Shown piece by piece: positions 35,339 to 38,051 of a stretch of 38,051 bases of DNA (the first letter of the stretch is position 1; every line of letters starts with the position of its first letter). This DNA comes from Spirochaetales bacterium (lineage in GTDB: Bacteria > Spirochaetota > GWE2-31-10 > MWDO01), in assembly GCA_017540815.1 (NCBI GenBank), contig JAFYAI010000113.1, forward strand, positions 1-38,051, in the 5' to 3' direction. The translations under genes and the position numbers were made by a program. The notes beneath the pieces are model-generated. The model worked only from the letters and a program-made list of their open reading frames with translations. It was not told the origin of the DNA and made no database searches.

Positions 35339-36652
35339 TTATTTCAATGCCTGAGCTCCGTAGCCTTTGACAGCACCGAAGAATTTCATAACATTGTCCG
35401 AGAACGGATATTTGTTGGCATACATCGAAACTTTCGACTTAATCGACCCCTGAGTATTCATACCCATTGCTGCCCGGAACTGGTTAGCCGGTGAGTTAGG
35501 ATTGTAGTCTGTTGTCTCTGTGTAAGATGCGTTAAGGAATGCTTCAAGGAATGTCTGATCGATAATGCCTTTGAAGACTTTCGGATCTTTGAGAGAAACA
35601 TTGTCTTCGCAGCTCTCAACTCCATCGTAATCCTCAAAATCCTCGAATGCGTCGTCATCAACTCGGATATATTTGATTGACGGACTAACAGTGAAACTTA
35701 CATCACCTCGTTTGTTAAGGAAGAACATATTCTCGTCAAGAGTAACTTTTGCTTCACCTTTGCGGTTGTTCATACCATTGTCGAAACCGCTCATTACGCT
35801 TAAGCCCAGAATGTTGTGGCTGATGTTGGCATCAACTTTGCTCAATGCTCGAACGCCGTAACCCATATCTCCGAAATCTTTTGTTCGGCTCCATGTCAGA
35901 AGAACAGTGTTATACTCGAAGTTCATCTTTGTAGCGAATGCTTTTGCACTTCGGCAAGAAACATTGCAAGCCATCATTCGGCTGTTAAGGAACACATTAT
36001 TCTTGATGTTCACTGTTCCTGTGTGATGGTTCAGGTTGAGAGCATAGTTGGAACTGTTGAGGAACAGACAATTTGAGATTGTCAGATTGCCGTCAGTGTT
36101 ACCATACACGAGATATTTCTTCAATGACGGGAATGCGTAGCTGCCCTTTGTAGGCGGCTCAAGCCACATACCTGTCTCGATACCTGCCGGCTTGCCCTCT
36201 GTTGAGTGGTAAGCATTAACTTCACTGTGATCCAGGATAAATCCGTCGAATACAGTCTTTGAGTTTGGTTTGCCGTCAATCTTGAACTCAACCGTACCGT
36301 TCTGCGGCGGTGTTGCATTGGTATCCATAGACGGGCGGATGCTTGACTGATACTTCGCAATATCGCGAGTCTTGAAGTCATCGGAATATCCTCCGTAGAT
36401 CTCAACCGCTTTCTCAATAACGATGAAACCGGTTCCTGTCTTACCGCTGTAGTTTCCTGCTGCAACTAAGATCTTGTCGCCGTCAGCAGCCTGATCCAGT
36501 GCATTGTAGATGGTTTTAAGCGGCTCAGCCGGACTAGTTCCGGCGTTTTTCTTCTTGCCATTCGGCGACACATACCATGTTGTTGCCATTGATGACATTA
36601 CGAATGTGGCAGTCAGAATGACAGCAAGCATTAATTTTGCGATTTTTTTCAT
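35339..36652 (-). CDS. Secreted right-handed parallel beta-helix protein
   Basis: 437 aa with AAAGGAG upstream. Signal peptide at 1-23 (cut after MSSMA). ATTWYVSPNGKKKNAGTSPA then EPLKTIYNALDQAADGDKIL is the DUF1565-like opening. The core repeats N-rich rungs (NLTISNCLFLNSSNYALNLN, TVNIKNNVFLNSRMMACNVS, KVDANISHNILGLSVMSGFD), as in pectate-lyase-like folds. The C-terminal 100 residues include an acidic patch (DDDAFEDFEDYDGVE). Likely exported to periplasm or surface, binding or cutting polysaccharide. No catalytic set is identifiable. Confidence 0.85.
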   Translation of the reverse strand: MKKIAKLMLAVILTATFVMSSMATTWYVSPNGKKKNAGTSPAEPLKTIYNALDQAADGDKILVAAGNYSGKTGTGFIVIEKAVEIYGGYSDDFKTRDIAKYQSSIRPSMDTNATPPQNGTVEFKIDGKPNSKTVFDGFILDHSEVNAYHSTEGKPAGIETGMWLEPPTKGSYAFPSLKKYLVYGNTDGNLTISNCLFLNSSNYALNLNHHTGTVNIKNNVFLNSRMMACNVSCRSAKAFATKMNFEYNTVLLTWSRTKDFGDMGYGVRALSKVDANISHNILGLSVMSGFDNGMNNRKGEAKVTLDENMFFLNKRGDVSFTVSPSIKYIRVDDDAFEDFEDYDGVESCEDNVSLKDPKVFKGIIDQTFLEAFLNASYTETTDYNPNSPANQFRAAMGMNTQGSIKSKVSMYANKYPFSDNVMKFFGAVKGYGAQALK

Positions 36653-36726
36653 TGATTTCGCTCCTTTAATAAATAAAATCTTATATATAGTAGAAAAATA
36701 TTATAGATTTGTCAATAAAAATATAA

Positions 36727-36761
36727 AAAAAATCCGAGTATTTGCAATACTCGGATTTTTT
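36727..36761. terminator. Hairpin terminator of the perR-rubrerythrin operon
   Basis: AAAAAATCCGAGTATT-TGC-AATACTCGGATTTTTT, about 30 bp beyond the rubrerythrin stop. It shares the CGGATTTTTT edge with the hairpins at 20039 and 24474. Confidence 0.8.
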
Positions 36762-36792
36762 AATCGTTAGATTATCATTAGACTTTAAAGAC

Positions 36793-37326
36793 TTAGTAAT
36801 TTTCTTTGCGAACCTCAAAGAAACTCTGCGGATGAGCACAAACAGGACAAACCTGCGGAGCTTTTTTACCCATTACAAGGTGTCCACAGTTGCGGCACTC
36901 CCACATTGTCTCCTCGCTCTTCTCGAAGACTTTCTGCATCTCAATGTTATTCAGCAGAGCTTTGTATCGCTCCTCGTGGTGTTTCTCAATCTCACCTACC
37001 ATCTTGAACTGTGCAGCCAATGCAGTAAAGCCTTCCTCAGCAGCTTCCTTTGAGAAACGGTCATACATATCAGTCCACTCGTAATTCTCTCCGGCAGCAG
37101 CAGCAGCCAAGTTCTTAGCTGTATCGCCCAACTCGCCCAATGCTTTGAACCACAGCTTAGCGTGTTCTTTCTCATTGTTAGCTGTTGCCTCGAAGATAGC
37201 GGCGATCTGCTCATAGCCTTCTTTCTTAGCTACACTTGCGAAATAAGTATACTTGTTGCGAGCCTGTGACTCTCCTGCAAATGCCGTCATCAGATTTTGT
37301 TCGGTCTTTGATCCTTTTAATTCCAT
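36793..37326 (-). CDS. rbr: Rubrerythrin
   Basis: 177 aa with AGGAG upstream. An N-terminal four-helix di-iron domain with ExxR/ExxH residues ([57 protein letters not shown]) and a C-terminal rubredoxin domain CRNCGH...CPVCAHP that binds one iron. Reduces hydrogen peroxide to water in anaerobes, taking electrons from rubredoxin or flavodoxin-like donors. 18 bp downstream of the PerR gene, so induced with it under peroxide stress. Confidence 0.96.
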   Translation of the reverse strand: MELKGSKTEQNLMTAFAGESQARNKYTYFASVAKKEGYEQIAAIFEATANNEKEHAKLWFKALGELGDTAKNLAAAAAGENYEWTDMYDRFSKEAAEEGFTALAAQFKMVGEIEKHHEERYKALLNNIEMQKVFEKSEETMWECRNCGHLVMGKKAPQVCPVCAHPQSFFEVRKENY

Positions 37327-37344
37327 TGTTTACTCCTAATTATT

Positions 37345-37704
37345 TTATGCGTTGCCGCATTTATCACATACATAATGCAGCGTCAAGTCAAATGATGTTA
37401 CAGGCTTCTTTGTGAATATCCCCAACCACGATAAATCTGCAACTTCAACATCAGCTATAGCCTTACATTTGTCACAAATAAGGTGTGCGTGAGGCATCAC
37501 ATTCCGATCATAGCGGTCATTTTCTCCAAGAATGGAGAGTCTCCTGATAATACCATGATCAGTAAGATAATTGAGATTATTATACACGGTCGCCTGTGCA
37601 ATCTCCGGCATACATGATTTTGCCTTGATAAATATTTCTTCAGCCGTCAAATGTACCGGGGCAGCATTGACAACATCATAGATTAACTGTCGCTGTTTAG
37701 TCAT
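37345..37704 (-). CDS. perR: PerR-like Fur family repressor
   Basis: 119 aa, slightly short at the N-terminus (starts MTKQRQLIYDVVNAAPVHLT). Winged helix with AQATVYNNLNYLTDHGII (about 36-53). Metal site RYDRNVMPHAHLICDKC carries the Asp of the RYD position and the HxH of PerR. Two CDKC pairs (about 77-80 and 114-117) form the structural zinc site. Typical PerR senses peroxide by metal-catalysed histidine oxidation. A perfect PerR-type box covers its own transcription start, so the operon with rubrerythrin is probably autoregulated. Confidence 0.9.
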   Translation of the reverse strand: MTKQRQLIYDVVNAAPVHLTAEEIFIKAKSCMPEIAQATVYNNLNYLTDHGIIRRLSILGENDRYDRNVMPHAHLICDKCKAIADVEVADLSWLGIFTKKPVTSFDLTLHYVCDKCGNA

Positions 37705-37716
37705 ATTTCTTTTTTG

Positions 37717-37763
37717 TTAGAATAATTCTAATTTATGATATATTATTTTGATTATGTTGTCAA
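37717..37763 (-). promoter_or_regulatory. perR-rbr promoter with PerR box
   Basis: Minus strand: TTGACA (37758-37763), 17 nt, TATCAT (37735-37740). A 15-bp perfect 7-1-7 dyad TTAGAATAATTCTAA (37717-37731) sits at the expected start point. It matches the PerR/Fur box form TTATAATNATTATAA. Confidence 0.85.
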
Positions 37764-37879
37764 ATATTTTTTTGATTTTTTTTAATAAAATAAATTTATG
37801 TTATTTTTTCGGGTAAAAATGCAATCATACGGATTTACATATTCCGGCGGAATTTGCGATAAAATTACGCACTACACAT
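37764..37879. other. Intergenic AT-rich stretch
   Basis: No ORF with a ribosome binding site and no strong hairpin. Contains an ATACGGATTTACATATTCCG near-dyad around 37829-37848. Confidence 0.4.
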
Positions 37880-38051
37880 TGTCATGCTGAACTTCGCCCG
37901 ACACGATGTCGGGTGTGCAAGCGGCGATACGGAGGTGTACGCCGTCGCTGTTTCAGCATCTCCTTTGTATGAGCCCCTGAAACAGCGTCGCCTATGCGTC
38001 CTTGCGGCGACTGCACACCGCCATCCTTGGCGGTAGGAGTTCAGGGTGACA
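37880..38051. repeat. GC-rich element with terminal inverted repeats (MITE-like)
   Basis: Left end TGTCATGCTGAACT, right end AGTTCAGGGTGACA (12 of 14 positions complementary). Internal dyads are CCCGACACGATGTCGGG (37897-37913), GCTGTTTCAG/CTGAAACAGC and ACCGCC/GGCGGT. It is non-coding and GC-rich in an AT-rich setting. The 17-bp dyad is also at 2731-2747 in inverted orientation. The right end coincides with the end of the window, so its boundary is uncertain. Confidence 0.6.

Noticed and set aside
1..38051. rRNA and canonical tRNA genes, plasmid or phage origin
   Set aside because: Looked for characteristic stretches on both strands and saw none. No replication or integrase gene is present.

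Overview
ORGANISM. The window reads as a bacterial chromosome with an AT-rich accessory left half and a more balanced right half. Lipoprotein signal peptides, a CsgG-like protein, a secreted beta-helix protein, an mreBCD-PBP2 rod-shape operon, a PerR/rubrerythrin peroxide-stress pair and an EF-G paralogue suggest a diderm, probably anaerobic, host- or sediment-associated bacterium. A spirochaete-like lineage would fit because EF-G paralogues are common there, but no rRNA or other phylogenetic marker is present, so this is only a suggestion.

LAYOUT. (1) 1-1038: a CRISPR array read on the + strand (13 spacers, 36-bp repeat). Its last repeat is split by a 36-bp palindromic insert. A single-spacer mini-array and a second split repeat lie at 2565-3049 among GC-rich palindromic junk. 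(2) 1300-8260: a dense island of about 25 micro-ORFs (7-56 codons). Nearly all have a strong Shine-Dalgarno sequence, and they are arranged in small clusters behind a recurring element AGAAAAGAGAAAA-N14-TGTCAAT-N17-TTAGTAATAAGTG. The peptides are hydrophobic, GxxxG-rich or amphipathic, and some resemble phenol-soluble modulins, leaderless bacteriocins or type I toxins. Embedded in the same array are a SUKH (SMI1/KNR4) immunity-like protein, a secreted WHH-type HNH nuclease toxin and several small secreted or membrane proteins. (3) 8481-16233: a six-gene type III-D CRISPR effector operon (cas10 without HD, a cas7, csx10/cas5 with a helical tail, a cas7-cas7 fusion, csx19-like, a TIGR03986-like RAMP), with cas6 convergent at 16245-17159. 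cas1, cas2 and any CARF effector are absent from the window. (4) 17286-20010: a catalytically dead HsdM/HsdS-like protein whose promoter carries two AGGTT-N6-AACCT dyads, then a YunG-like protein and galE. (5) 20293-24872: a lipoprotein, a CsgG-like protein, a divergent XRE regulator, an EF-G paralogue that is probably leaderless, and another small lipoprotein. (6) 24900-25420: a structured RNA on the minus strand with its own promoter, a terminator and mutually exclusive helices. (7) 25421-32363: murJ convergent with the TPR-mreB-mreC-mreD-PBP2 operon. (8) 32573-37704: lipoprotein, unknown protein, flavodoxin, beta-helix protein and the perR-rubrerythrin operon with a PerR box. The window ends in a GC-rich element with terminal inverted repeats.

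HOW IT FITS TOGETHER. The left half looks like a defence/conflict island in which a CRISPR array, an RNA-targeting effector and a co-regulated micropeptide/toxin array sit side by side. The micropeptide array is the strongest candidate for an undescribed system: one repeated promoter-like signature, many unrelated short peptides, recent block duplications and frameshifted copies. The right half is mostly housekeeping, but its gene ends carry unusually long, near-perfect palindromes. At one convergent pair the palindrome includes both stop codons and the last codons of both genes.
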